A stretch of DNA of 64,000 bases from Echria macrotheca (lineage: Eukaryota; Ascomycota; Sordariomycetes; Sordariales; Schizotheciaceae): NCBI GenBank assembly GCA_030411725.1, contig MU839841.1, positions 310,001 to 374,000 of the forward strand, in the 5' to 3' direction. How positions within the stretch are numbered: position 1 is the stretch's first letter; each line of letters opens with the position of its first letter. The translations under genes were made by a program, and so were the position numbers. This document shows, in pieces, positions 1 through 11,284 of the stretch. The notes beneath the pieces were generated by a model. It did not search any database, had not been told where the DNA came from, and saw nothing but the letters and a program-made list of their open reading frames with translations.

Positions 1-3000
1 TTGCGTGTCGACCCAGGACCTGTGGGTTGTGGGGTAAAAGATGGCGGGGTTTGCAGCAACAACAAGGGGTGTTGAGAAGCCCGACACAGGAGAGACTTCT
101 TCACAGAGAGAGACCCTCTGCTTTGCTTCCCCCTCCCCTCCCCGAGGCGGCAGAGTGGTCGATCATGCTCCACCTGGAAGTTTTTTGTTTCAATCGGGTA
201 GCATCGTGCCTCAATTCCCGTCTGCCTGCCCAAGCAGTAATCCATCCGAGCGGCCTGTGGAGGAGTCGCGAGCCACTGCTAAGGACGCCGAGGAAGGGGT
301 CTCCGTCCAGTCAAAGTCGTCCGGAGTCGCGGCGAGTGGGACTCGGTAAACACCACAGCCGACCATCGCAGACGGGCTCCGTGTTCCGACGTAGCTGGCT
401 CTTGAGCGGTCGGTCGGTGAGAGCAACTATAGGTAGGGTTCATACCTGTCTCACGCAGGGAGACGACGACCCAAGCCGTGCTAGCATCGTGGGAACCTAC
501 GTGGCTAGTTGTCGCCTGGCGAGAGCGTCCTTTTGAGCGGCATGTCGCGTGGGTAGCGACCTCAAGTTGACATACAACTCGGTACCGTCCTCCTCCAACA
601 GGACGGAGCCCAACAGTCTGGACAGCGTGCGACGGATTCGGAGCAGCATCTGGCTGTTTTCGTCTCCCTCGTTATCCTCTTTCGCCCGCATGCTCTTCCT
701 CTCGCCGTGGGCCGTGTGCAGGCAGCTCTTTCACGGTACCGAAAATTGTCCCGTCGGAAGTTCAACCGTGACAGCTGCGGGCCAATATAATGATTTTCGC
801 CCTTACCAAGCTACGGGGCTGCTGCCGAAAGACGACTTTCCTTGGGCCCAATTTTGGATGTCATCGACTGCAACCCTCTTTCAACGGGGCTTTTTGAGTT
901 TTTGTTTTGTTTGCCAACCGCAAGCCTCTGGCTCCATCGGCAGATCTGCGATACGACGCGAGGCTGACTAGGGTTGAGAAGTGAGAAATGAGAGCTTGTA
1001 GACGGACGGCAGTTGTTGATGGCCATTTCTCCTATCTCCTGATTGATGACAGCAGATCGCCGTGACCTCGAGCCCTCTTCTTCAGTGCAATGGTTCTTGC
1101 TCCTGCAGGAACCGGTCTTGTGTAGCGCGGCGCTGTCGAGCGAGTTGACGAGACGCACTCTGCAAGGGTCGTCCCACTGATGAAGCTCCCAGTCCTATTC
1201 TGGCTATCGTGGATGTGACGGCGCTGGAAGCGGAATCATCACCCTCGCAGAGCCACAGCGCACCTCTCCAGGAGGCACAGCCAGCTTGTGCAGTGTCGAC
1301 AGCTTGCTGACTACTCTAGCGTCGTGATGGGATCTGGACTGCCCTGCAGGGGCCGGTTGCGTCGGCCAGCTTCCCGCGAGCCAATGATCGCGGCCAGGTC
1401 GGCCACATCTCGCTTGGATTGCATGGAATCGCGTCTGGCGCCTTTCTAGAAACCGGCGAACGCACCCATTTTTTTGGTCGTCGCCAGCGGGTGCGGACTT
1501 GTCTTTCCTCAACTGTCGAACTGCCCCGAAAGACATCTGCAGGGCTGGACGTTAACGATGAGGTCATCTGGGGTATGCAAATCATCATCTGGCAAGACGA
1601 CAACTCTATATTTCTGTCTAGTAGTTAGTTAGTATAAACCGTACACTCCTCGGAAGACGGCAGGCACAGGGCCGCGTCGCGTCTTCACCACCCAACCTCA
1701 GGGTTCCGTGTCTTTGGGACGGGTCAGAGCGCATCGACCTGTCTTTTCATGCAGAGCCACAACGAAGGCTTTCAATTTTTTGAGAGACGGGAACCAATGC
1801 TCTGAACGCGTGGCTGACCGAGCGCGCTTTCCCCAGAGTCAGAACCAGGAACCAAGTTTCATTTATTAACCAACAAGCGGCTCCTGCCGTCGACCGCCAA
1901 CCTTCTTTCCCGGTGGGCGGAAGCACTCTCCAGAATAATCGAAATTGGCGAGGGAATAATAGTTGTAGCCGATAATGCCTCATCGGGGGAGCAGCGATAC
2001 CCGAGAACAGAACTTGACTCGAAGTTTCTCTCGCTTGTTGTCGACCAGTCTCTTCTCCCAAGGTGTTGTGGCCTCTGCAGCAAGTTTATGCGGCAGGCAA
2101 GCAGTCGAGCTGCACTGATAGGGATTTCTTGTCACAGAAGTGGCGGCCATCCCCACTCCCCCAGTCCCAGTGCGCTGGGAGTTTCCTTGGGCTTCAACCA
2201 CCCTCTCACAGGGAAGAGCCTGCACGTCTGGGACAGAACCCCTTGCGACTGGACCGCAAGCATCACGATCCTTCCAAGCCAGCCCGTCCGGGGGAAAACG
2301 GAATTTGGCCCCATCAGGCAGCTCGTCATTGGCCAATTCGCTTACGACATCCAGGGCTGGTGCTTTTCAGTGATCCTCATCTCAGCGCCTTCCTCGAAAA
2401 TGCCTTATCAGGACGCGGGACTAGTAAACATAATAGCGAATACAACATACCTTATTAGCTCCTCTAGAGTACACAGCCGTACGGATAGGTCTAGGACAAA
2501 TGAGGAGAGTGGTTGTCTAGCAAGGGGCCAGCATCTCTGGCAGGTTTCTCGCTTTGGCAGTTCACGCTCTGCCTCCACGTGGAACAGGCTAGCGCGACGC
2601 AACAAGGCGAGACCTACAGGTTTCGGTCCCAGAGAAAGGCGCGGCACAGAACCAACGGTCGACCGGTCAAGAAGACCTCAAGCTGTCGGCCGTGTCTGTG
2701 GAGTCCCATTTTCCTGTTCTCTTTGGGTGCACGGCCAGAAACGGAACCGGGTACTGGAAGTCGAACGACAGTCTGTGGTTCGGGACCGAGCACGAGAGAG
2801 CCAGAGGGAGGAGTCGCGACACTTTTTCATCAATTTGGATGAGCCAAAAAGCTTGGGTGAAGAATCCGCTGTTTGACACTCGTTGAAAAAGAGGCTTAGC
2901 GTCTGGTCAAAATTATGGCGTGTCTCTTGTCTCTCACGGTTGCCGTGGCTGAAACTCGAGACGGATCCGCCATCCGCCTCTCATTTCTTGAACGTCATCT

Positions 3001-5077
3001 CTTGAGAGCGCGAAGTCGTGCGATTCCGGCCGGTTCCAACGCGAGATGTGCTCACTGCAAACCACCCGAGTTCGATTCGACACGATGGGCGCGGCTTTCA
3101 GGCCCGTTCGGTGGGTCGGAAAGCTGTTCCGCAGAGGTGGTATCGTTGGGATCGCCGGGGAACCGCAAACAAGCCACATCTCAATAACAAAATCCCTTTA
3201 GCCTGTTCCCACCCCGGACTCGCCAAACTATTCCGTACTTGTGAATGCGCATGGCAGCTCCCGGGTTGGAGTCGTCGCTGATGAGCTTGGACAACCCCGC
3301 GGCCACGGTTGAGGACTTCCCATCTTGAAGATGTTGCTGAAGATACCAAAAGCAAAGAAGCAGATAACACATCCCGTGCGATAGAATGAATGGCGTGAAT
3401 GGCTGCAGTTGATAGCGATAGTGAGCTGCAGCGACTATCATTCCAGGGTTCCTGCCACAGCTGCATGAAGCTCTCTCTCCCAGGAGAGGTGGGGGTTCCC
3501 AGCCCAGCCCAAGCCCGAGCTGGTGAGGGATCGCAAGCAAGCAGCAGCCACGGAGCTTCCCACAATCCCACAATCCCAACCTCGTCGCGCCTCCCAACAA
3601 CAGCGCAAGCGCAGCAGAGGGGGCTTCTCTACTCGAAATTGAATGTCGTCCTCCTGCGGAAAATACAAGGGCTCCCCGACTTGTCAAGCTCCGTCACGCA
3701 GTTTGATCGAGTCTGAAACGGTGCTGCGTGTTTCCCAGCAGCATCACAGGCATGACAGCCTTTTTCCCCCTTTCACCTGGTCTGTATTTAGACGCGATGC
3801 CCCTCAATTGGCGTTGATCCAAATCTCGGGAGGGGAGCGGAAAAGCCCAGGTATTCCCGACACGCGCAGCAAGTCTACACTAACCCGAACCGCAATGTCG
3901 TCACGGGGTTCACACGGAGGAGCATCCTGTCTGTCCCGAGGCGGATGGGACAACAGAGAGAGCCCGTTGGCCCAATTTGGGAGGCCTGGTCGATCTGTCC
4001 CGCTTCCCCAGGTTGGCATAATGGATGGGCTGACGAGCACAACCCTGCCGGAAACTCCCATCACAGACGAGCCACCAGCCTGGGAGCGAACCACAGCGGG
4101 CCGGCCACTCGAAACAAGCTGCGGCATTCACATTCCTCACGCCGCCTCTATCACTGCTGTTGACGACTTGCCGACATGTTGGATGCGACGTCGGCGGCAG
4201 GTGGCAGCGTATCACTCGAGACCCGACTAAATATATCGAGTCCCAGGTCCACGGCGGCAGTAAAAGTATCATACCTACACCAGGTAGTTACTCAAATCGC
4301 AGGCGGCATCGCAGTGACGGGAAGCCCGCAGCAACATAGCACGGCAAACTGCTCGGCAGCGTAGCCAGAGCCCACCAGTGCCGGCTCGAGACTGGCCTGG
4401 TCTTGTCGTCGTCATCTTCTCCGCAAGCTGCCCGCCGGGAATCCCAGAAGATGGACGAAGCAATATACAATGCCGTGCTCGCACCATCTTCTTTGGCTTC
4501 CATACATATCCGCCCGCTCGTCGAGGCCCATTTGAGCCGGTACATAGTACGGCATTATATTGGAGCTCTGACTGCAACCCTGGCTTTTTCCCGTCTGCAG
4601 CTCAGCATTTGCCCGGGAACTTCTCCCGCCCGGTGTGGTGCAGTGATTGCCCAAGGCCGCCGCCGCTCCTGGCACAGCAAGACGGGAAGTTGTTTCTTTA
4701 GGGGGGGAGGAGGCCGCGATGGGCCAGAGCCGTGCCGGGTCGCGTCTGTGCCTCGTCGACACTTCCCGGTCGTCGATGATGAGAGGGAGCGGTATATGGA
4801 GAAGCTGGAGAATATGTTTCCTCCTGGAGAAACACTGATGAGCACCTAGCGCTACCGGCTAGCCACTCCACTAGGCAACTGGTCTAGTTAGTGCACACAC
4901 CACCATCACGGCCACGGCTTGCCTCGTTGATGAAACCAGTGGTCTGGGTGGAGGACACCATCATCCCGGCCGGCAGGGGAAGCAGCCACCGTTTCCACGG
5001 ACCGGCCTCCCACCAACGACGTTGTCGCCGCCCACGTTAATTACGGCGACGGCGCCAAGGCCAACGGCGCCGGCCTG

Positions 5078-5120
5078 CTCCTCTCTCTCTCTTTTTCTCT
5101 CTCAGTCTCTCAGACTCTCT
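5078..5120 (+). promoter_or_regulatory. CT-rich tract upstream of the CRIB-motif gene
   Basis: An almost pure C/T run of about 43 nt lies some 580 nt before the start codon at 5704. Pyrimidine tracts of this kind often mark the transcription start region of highly expressed filamentous-fungal genes. The role here is inferred from position and composition only. Confidence 0.35.
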
Positions 5121-5562
5121 GTCAGCGGGGTGAAGCTATCCCTGCTCGCATGCAAAAAAGCCACTTGGCACCCCACCCCCGGAACCCTTGCCTGCTCGAA
5201 AATCTTTCATCGACCGGCCCCTGCGCCCAGCAAGAGGAATCGACAGCATCCTGGCGACCATCAGTGCCATCCTGGCCGCTGGCGCACCCTAGCGCGGACC
5301 GTTGGATCCCTGGCTCGCTGCCTCCTCGACGGGGCCTGAGGCCGCATTGAGAAGGGCAAGGATAGGAAATCACGCTGGAATAATATATGGTCCCCGGATC
5401 CGTTCCCAATCCTCCCCTTCCCAACAGCTCTGCTGAGAGTAAAAATAATCTCTTGACGACTGCCCCCTCGGCCGTGGCATTGCATTGTTCTGCAATTCGA
5501 CAACGCGTCTCCCATCGACGTGCCGGCAGTGGGACGACCTTTCCAGGAACAACCCGGACACC

Positions 5563-5589
5563 GGAGTCACTGGAGTCACTGGAGTCGCC
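5563..5589 (+). repeat. 9-bp tandem repeat, three units
   Basis: GGAGTCACT is present twice and is followed by GGAGTCGCC. It lies in the presumed 5' leader of the gene at 5704, and no function is evident. Confidence 0.7.
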
Positions 5590-5703
5590 CATCCTCCCCC
5601 CATCCACGGTCCACGCTGTCCACCAGACCCCGGCACGGGGTCCTCGACCGAGCCGTCCCGGCCTGACTGAGTGTGAAAGAGGTGGAACCGGCAGATCGTC
5701 GCC

Positions 5704-8280
5704 ATGAATTCCTGGGCCTTCTCCGACCTGCCTTCGTACCAGGTCGCACTCGACCACCGACGAAAGGCGGCCGAGAAAAAGGCAAAATACTCCCTTCGCG
5801 GCCGGTCCAACTCGTCTGCCACGGTGGCCTTCATGCCCGCGCCCGAAGCCATACGACACGACTCGGAGAGCATTCGCGGCCTCTTGGAACCCGCCATCGA
5901 TGGACCGCCTTCGCCAGAGAGCCTTCGCGCGCTGAGCAACCAGATGAAGCAGAGTTCGGGGCGGGAAAAGCACCAGAGTCACCACGCATCCACGTCGTCC
6001 GGATCATCCTCGCTGCGGTCACTGGCGTCGGCTGACCGTCCATCTTGGGATAACGCGTTGGATGGGCTGACTCTCTCTCGGAAATCGTCTGGAAGGTCTG
6101 TCACCGGCAGCATGCCGTCGAGGGATCGTCCGGAAAGCGTTCAGGTGTTTGGGAAGAGCCTCTTCAGCCGCAGGGCCAAGCTCAAGCGAGGAGATAGCGG
6201 TCCCAACTCGGCAAGCAGCTCCGTGTACTCGACAGATGCCGTCGGCGATGCCCTCATATCCCCCCCGCCAACATCGGCCCCGATCCGCGACTCGGTCATC
6301 CCTTCTCTCTTTGGTCGGCGTCGGACGGCAACTCTGGATAACGTCGACGAAGGTGCTGTGCGGCGAAAGTTCAACATCTCGGGACCTTATAACTTCCAAC
6401 ATGTAGCCCACACGCAGAAAGACCACCTTCCCGACCTGCAGCGAGCAGACCGCGTCACCTTGGCTTCCGAGCTCTCCCAACTCCGCGGTTCTCAAGCACC
6501 TGCCCCAGGCACCGCCCCTCGAGGCACCAGAGCCGATGACCTACACTTCGCCGACTTCTCATCCGATTTCTTGCCCCTGCACGAGGAGGCCGAGGATGAA
6601 GTCGGCGCCGAGCCGCGGAATGGACTCAACCTCATTCGCCCCCCTTCGGGAGTTCTCAAGCGGCTCTCGCCCCCAAGGCGACTTATCAAGCAGACCAGGT
6701 CGCAGGAGCAGCTCCGGGTCCCGCCGCCGCGCCCACCGAGGTCTCCTATCGACCCGGCAATGGGCGTCGTCCCCACACCGCCCGTCCCGCCACCCCGTGT
6801 ATCCAGCCGAGCGTCTATTCGCCCGGATGGGTTCGACTCGCTGGGCGCCGTCTTTTCGGACAGGCCGCAGACCAGTGGCGGATTCCGGCACGCGCAGCCG
6901 TTTGCCGGCGGCTCCTCGGATTCGAATAGCCCCCCAGCTACATCTCACGGCTACGCACCCGGACCCGACATGAATACGATCCTCGAACACGGTCACTCGC
7001 GCTCCGAAAGCTTCCCGAATGATGGCAACTGGCCTCTTCCGTGCATCACCAGCCCATCATTCGACGCTTCGCTTCCAGGTGTCCCGGAGGAGGAAGAGAC
7101 TGCCGCCGTGTTTAGACGGTCACGCGCAAGTGTGGCAAGCAACTCGTCTCTTCGTGGCAGCCAGTCGGTCCCGATGCTAAGACGGATGTCGATTTCACAA
7201 GACGAAAGCCCGCGGCGCCCGCCGAGCAATGCCTCCGACACCCTTGGTCGATTCGACTTGCTCGCTGCCCAGCGCGCCCTCAAAGCTGCCTTGATCGAGG
7301 GTGGCCGGGAGGACTCCCTCACCCGCGAGAGCTGGGAGGATGATATCGATTACTGCTATGACCACGAGGCCGAGGCCGACTGCGACTTTGCTTGGGACCG
7401 CCCGTCGCTGGATCTGAGCCGGGACTGCGACAGCACCACACCGGTAAAGGACCAGTTCCGAGCAAGTGTCTCGTGCGAGGCATCCCCAGCTATGCTCACA
7501 CCGGCGCAGTTTGACGTGCCGGCCCTGAGCCCCGTGAGCCAGATGTCGGCGGCCACGGCACACGAAGCTATCACACCGACACTCACTCTCTCCAAGACAT
7601 CTAACTTTTCGTTGCCAAGGGCCGAAGTGACAACCTCGACACAATTGCTTCACGTGCGAAAGCCGTCCAATGCCTCCAGCTTCAAGGAATCGCACGGCTT
7701 CACCCTCTCACCCTCTCTGCTCATCCCCAAGGATTACGAGCGGGAAATGATGGCTGCTGAAGCCGAGGCGCGCGAGTACGCGTTCCACCCTTTCGACGAA
7801 CCCGCCTTGAACTTTGACGCGACGAATTTCCAAGGCCGCTATAGGACCAGCGCCTCAACCACCGGAACCCTTGAGAGTATGCACTCCAACTTCGAGAAGC
7901 ACGTGTCGGTTGCCTCTTCGGCCACCGACTTTACTCGCCTGACCGCCAGCACCGGATCCCTTGAGATTGACAGCCAGGCGCTCAAATCGGAGCCATTCCC
8001 GGCCTTCGACACCCACATCCGTCCTGAGAGCAAGGGCGCGATGCCGACCCTTCCGGAGTCGGAGGAGATGGGAGCTGCGCCTCCGGTCCCTCGAAAGGAC
8101 TTTAGCAGCCGCAGCAGCGAGTCCAACCTGCTGAAGCTCGCCATGAACGAACCGCACAAACGCAAGGATTCCATCCAGACTCGGAGACAGCGTGCGAGGA
8201 CAACCAGCCTAAGCACACCGCCCCCTCCCAACCAATACGCACTCTTCCCTTCGACCCATCTCGGAGGGCCCCGAATCTGA
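5704..8280 (+). CDS. CRIB-motif, serine/proline-rich protein (putative Cdc42/Rac effector)
   Basis: An intronless frame encodes 858 aa with strongly coding composition. The ATG at 5704 is preceded by GTCGCC and starts MNSWAFSDLPSYQ. Most of the protein looks disordered, rich in Ser, Pro, Arg and Asp. Residues 225-236 read ISGPYNFQHVAH, which fits the CRIB (Cdc42/Rac interactive binding) pattern I-S-x-P-x-x-F-x-H-x-x-H; a basic segment (LFGRRR) precedes it. Proline-rich SH3-ligand-like stretches (VPPPRPPRSP, PPVPPPR) follow at about 339-364. CRIB proteins bind GTP-loaded Cdc42 or Rac, so a role as a polarity or signalling adaptor is a reasonable inference. I see no kinase, PH or other catalytic domain. 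I do not recognise the protein by name; it would be annotated hypothetical without the motif. Confidence 0.8.
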   Translation: MNSWAFSDLPSYQVALDHRRKAAEKKAKYSLRGRSNSSATVAFMPAPEAIRHDSESIRGLLEPAIDGPPSPESLRALSNQMKQSSGREKHQSHHASTSSGSSSLRSLASADRPSWDNALDGLTLSRKSSGRSVTGSMPSRDRPESVQVFGKSLFSRRAKLKRGDSGPNSASSSVYSTDAVGDALISPPPTSAPIRDSVIPSLFGRRRTATLDNVDEGAVRRKFNISGPYNFQHVAHTQKDHLPDLQRADRVTLASELSQLRGSQAPAPGTAPRGTRADDLHFADFSSDFLPLHEEAEDEVGAEPRNGLNLIRPPSGVLKRLSPPRRLIKQTRSQEQLRVPPPRPPRSPIDPAMGVVPTPPVPPPRVSSRASIRPDGFDSLGAVFSDRPQTSGGFRHAQPFAGGSSDSNSPPATSHGYAPGPDMNTILEHGHSRSESFPNDGNWPLPCITSPSFDASLPGVPEEEETAAVFRRSRASVASNSSLRGSQSVPMLRRMSISQDESPRRPPSNASDTLGRFDLLAAQRALKAALIEGGREDSLTRESWEDDIDYCYDHEAEADCDFAWDRPSLDLSRDCDSTTPVKDQFRASVSCEASPAMLTPAQFDVPALSPVSQMSAATAHEAITPTLTLSKTSNFSLPRAEVTTSTQLLHVRKPSNASSFKESHGFTLSPSLLIPKDYEREMMAAEAEAREYAFHPFDEPALNFDATNFQGRYRTSASTTGTLESMHSNFEKHVSVASSATDFTRLTASTGSLEIDSQALKSEPFPAFDTHIRPESKGAMPTLPESEEMGAAPPVPRKDFSSRSSESNLLKLAMNEPHKRKDSIQTRRQRARTTSLSTPPPPNQYALFPSTHLGGPRI

Positions 8281-11173
8281 AGCCATCCTTCTCTCGAGCA
8301 ATTCGTTTGAGTGTCTTGTTACTGTACAGCATTACTCGTATTCACACCTGGCAGGCACGCCGCACATTTTCATGGAGCGAGATTTGGTTTTTTAACATTT
8401 TTGTCACAATTTGTTCATGTTTTTAACGATTTTGCAATTCGTCACCACCTCGTTTGAGGCTCAAAGTGCAATCACGCACGTCTCAGTATTTTCATATGTA
8501 CAGACTTGGCTTGGATGCCACACAATTTTCCTTTGTCAAGAGGGCATCAGGGATACGGACCTGGAAAAGGGGAAAAGGCGGGGCCATTGGAAAACGGACC
8601 TGGGTTTACAAGGAGGCATTAAATGGGGATACTTGGACCAACCAAGAACAGCCTTTTTTTTTCTTTTGATTTTTCTTCCCGGAAACTCTCATCCTGTCAC
8701 GCCCTCCATAAAACCACGGGGTGTAAAGCGAGACGGGAACAGAGAGAAAAACCAGGAATGATGATGAGACGACGAGGATTTTGTTTCTCTAGAGTGGGTT
8801 AAGGCGGTTCGGGAGTCGGGATCAGCGAGATTGGATAGCACGGGCGATGAAGCTGTGCGGGTGAGGAGTGGCGACGGGGTGTGGGGGATGTGTACATGGT
8901 CACGTACATATATATTTGTATATATGGGTGGTGGGGAGGAAGTTGAGGTGGGATTCACTCGCTTGAGGGGAGAGATATATATCCTCTCGATGTCTGTGTA
9001 GAGGTTGACAAGGTAAAATAACAAGTGTCTAGCAATGGGCGAAAAACAATACAAAATGTCAAAGTTTATCAAAGACAAAATTTGGATTCTGTCTGTCCGA
9101 GTGGGATTCCCCGTGTGATTGGTTTCGCGTTGGAAGGGTACGGGTAAAGCGGGAGTTCTTTGAGAAGATAGACTGGGTGAGTGCTACACATTTGACTTGA
9201 AGTGCTGGTTGGTCACTTTTTGGTTCCGAAAAGGGGGTTTTACGTTTCCGTTATGGACTTTAGTGGGCGTTGGTGCCACACCTCCTCCTGCCATGGTATT
9301 CCCCCGTATATATATTCCGCATATCGGCTGGGATAGGGGGAGTTGTATTTTACTCTTATTGTCTATCTTAAGCTGTAAGAAGGCTTCCGCTTCCGCCCCC
9401 TAGGGGGGTAGGCGGTCCCTCTACTAGGTGGTTATAGCACACCAGTGCCTACTATTCTATGTTTGTATTTTACAATACCAGTCCGAAAGCAGCGGGACCT
9501 ATCCTCGCGCGAAGGGGGGAGGCTCTCACCCTCGCTCACTAAGCGTGAGAGGTATTTATATATTATTTGTCTTAAACCGTAAGAAGCCGAAGGCTTCCAC
9601 CCCTCAGGGGTAGGAGGTATTTATATATACTTGAGTCCTTGGTTTGGGTGGGGTTGGTTGGCATTTATGGGTTCGGTGGGCGGGGGGTTTAATAAGTCGG
9701 TTGGTAAAGATAGCTAAGTGGGTAGGTAGGTAGTTTAGTGTTTTGGAAACTACAGGTTCTCGAAGTTTAATCACTTGTCTCTTATATAATAAGAATTAGA
9801 GATCTGGGAGACTCCTTTTTTACCATCCTCGCCTCCTCTCCTTTTTTAACCCCGAGATGGGCTGGTTGATGCCCGATGGAGCGCAGTGCGGACGGATGCA
9901 AGGCAGGGTAGGCAGGGCAGAAGACGAGAAGTGAGTGGGATCGGGATTAGATGGATGGATGGGTGGTGTAGTAGGCTAAACTTTGACCGCTTGGCGGCCA
10001 CATACACAGTAGGCAGGCTTGGCAGGGACAGACAGGAGGATCCCGACAGAACGGTACGGTACGCTGCGGTTCTGTTCTGGCTTTGAGGGAGAGACGACAC
10101 TGTTTCGGAGAAATCTCTTGAGTGGGATGCTCTGCCAACACCAATCTTGCCGAACGCAGTACACAACTTTTTTCCCGGGAATTTCACATGTCAATCCGTC
10201 GCCCCCTTTTCTTCTCCGAAAAGTCACCTTACTGGTCACTGGTGACTAGTCACGTGGACATGTCACGACACCACCCCTTTTCTGTTAACCATCACCTGTT
10301 TATGGAGCAAAAGTCGCGAGCCAGCAACGAATCTATTGGAGACCATAATAAAGGCATCTACACAGCCCCGTAATCGGCGACTGCTGGTTACTTTCGGGCA
10401 CTGTACACTACGGCCACACCAACCGGGTTTTTTTCCCTCTAGATCGCCTGCTCTGCCCGACAACTGCCACACAAGCAAGAACCAGACACTTACCGGCAAG
10501 TCCTTGCAAGCAACTGTTACAGCCCTTCACCCCATGGTCTGACTCCCCCCTTTTAAGCCCACCCGCCAGAATGGCTACCAATCACTTGCCTTCTCTGCTC
10601 TGCGTCGAGGAACACACTAGAAGGCTCTTATCCATCCTACGCTTGGCACGTAGGACTTGGTCTAGAACACTGTATGGCTGTCTAGGACTCGGTTCAACGG
10701 GGCAATATTCAGCTCGGCGAGTGGCGAGCCTCGGGGACCGTTGGCAATGCCTAGGCGAGGTCGGCGGTCGGTGGTCCCCATCGAGAGTCGGAGCTCACTC
10801 CGGATTCCCCATTCCAGCCAATCTGACGCTTCAACTCCGCAAGTCTCCTCCCATCAACCTTTTCTTGAATCGTCTGGACGGTTCTCTAGAATTGTGGGCT
10901 TCTCGGGCGTCTCTCGCCTGGTCGCGGTATATGCTTCTCGGTCTTGCTCGTAGATTTTGTGACTCAACGTGTTGCTCGGTTGTCTTCGAACAGTGGCTTG
11001 GAAACTCCCAGGAATCCGATTCTGCTGAATTGTTAGCAAAATTCGTGTACGTGGTCTGGAACAAAAGTTGTGAAAAACAAGTGAGTGTCCGGGACCAGTA
11101 TTCGCACTCTCTCCACCTTTCCACCAGGTTCCTTTTCGAAATAGATAGGGCAACACATCCCACACCGTTTCAA
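8281..11173. other. Gene-free stretch with possible mitochondrial-like insert
   Basis: This is the 3' flank of the CRIB-motif gene. It contains AT-rich simple sequence near 8905-8930 and 8975-8985, then a block of GC palindromes in AT-rich DNA at about 9290-9640 (annotated separately). An open frame at 10571-11209 (+) reads through into the tRNA and has no protein-like character. No other gene is recognised. Confidence 0.6.
9290..9640. repeat. GC-palindrome cluster in AT-rich DNA (candidate NUMT)
   Basis: The block contains short GC-rich inverted repeats: CCCCCTAGGGGGG near 9396-9408, CTCAC/GTGAG near 9536-9549, GAAGCCGAAGGCTTC at 9583-9597, and CCCCTCAGGGG at 9600-9610. AT-rich DNA such as GGTATTTATATA surrounds them. 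Two related copies of about 50 bp are at 9361-9415 and 9569-9618 (shared TTAA, GTAAGAAG, GCTTCC and GGGGTAGG elements). The 14-mer GAGGTATTTATATA occurs at 9549-9562 and 9614-9627. GC clusters in AT-rich spacers are typical of fungal mitochondrial intergenic DNA, so nuclear-integrated mitochondrial DNA is my inference. A degenerate local repeat is the alternative. Confidence 0.5.
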
Positions 11174-11270
11174 GCTCTGTTAGCTCAGCTGGTTAGAGCG
11201 TCGTACTAATACAGGAATGTCCTGTATGTGGTCCATGCGAAGGTCAACAGTTCAATCCTGTTACGGAGCA
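11174..11270 (+). tRNA. tRNA-Ile (anticodon AAU) with intron
   Basis: The cloverleaf folds fully. The acceptor stem pairs GCTCTGT (11174-11180) with ACGGAGC, one G-U pair included, followed by discriminator A11270. The D-stem is GCTC/GAGC. The anticodon stem is TCGTA (11201-11205) with TGCGA (11236-11240), and the T-arm is AACAG-TTCAATC-CTGTT. The loop C-T-AAT-A places anticodon AAT at 11208-11210, read as IAU after deamination, so the tRNA decodes isoleucine. An intron of about 23 nt (about 11212-11234) sits at the canonical place one base 3' of the anticodon. The intron region can form a hairpin, ACAGGA/TCCTGT (11211-11225). The A and B boxes lie inside the gene, and a T6 terminator follows. 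Confidence 0.93.
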
Positions 11271-11278
11271 ACCCAATC

Positions 11279-11284
11279 TTTTTT
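11279..11284 (+). terminator. RNA polymerase III T6 terminator
   Basis: A run of six T on the sense strand starts nine bases after the discriminator base of the tRNA-Ile gene. It is the standard Pol III stop. Confidence 0.85.

Larger units (their letters stand above)
1..5703. other. 5.7 kb without a recognisable gene
   Basis: Only short open frames with arbitrary composition occur here, on both strands. None resembles a protein family I know, and no chain of frames joined by good splice signals emerged. The right end is the upstream region of the CRIB-motif gene at 5704. It contains a CT-rich tract (5078-5120) and a 9-bp tandem repeat (5563-5589). A non-coding RNA or a long 5' leader cannot be excluded. 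Confidence 0.6.

Noticed and set aside
2088..2876. 262-aa plus-strand open frame
   Set aside because: Composition is arbitrary, other frames overlap on both strands, there is no recognisable domain, and no start context or splice partners were found.
10571..11209. 212-aa forward open frame ending in ALLAQLVRASY
   Set aside because: Its end is the translation of the tRNA-Ile gene, and the rest has no protein-like features or splice signals.
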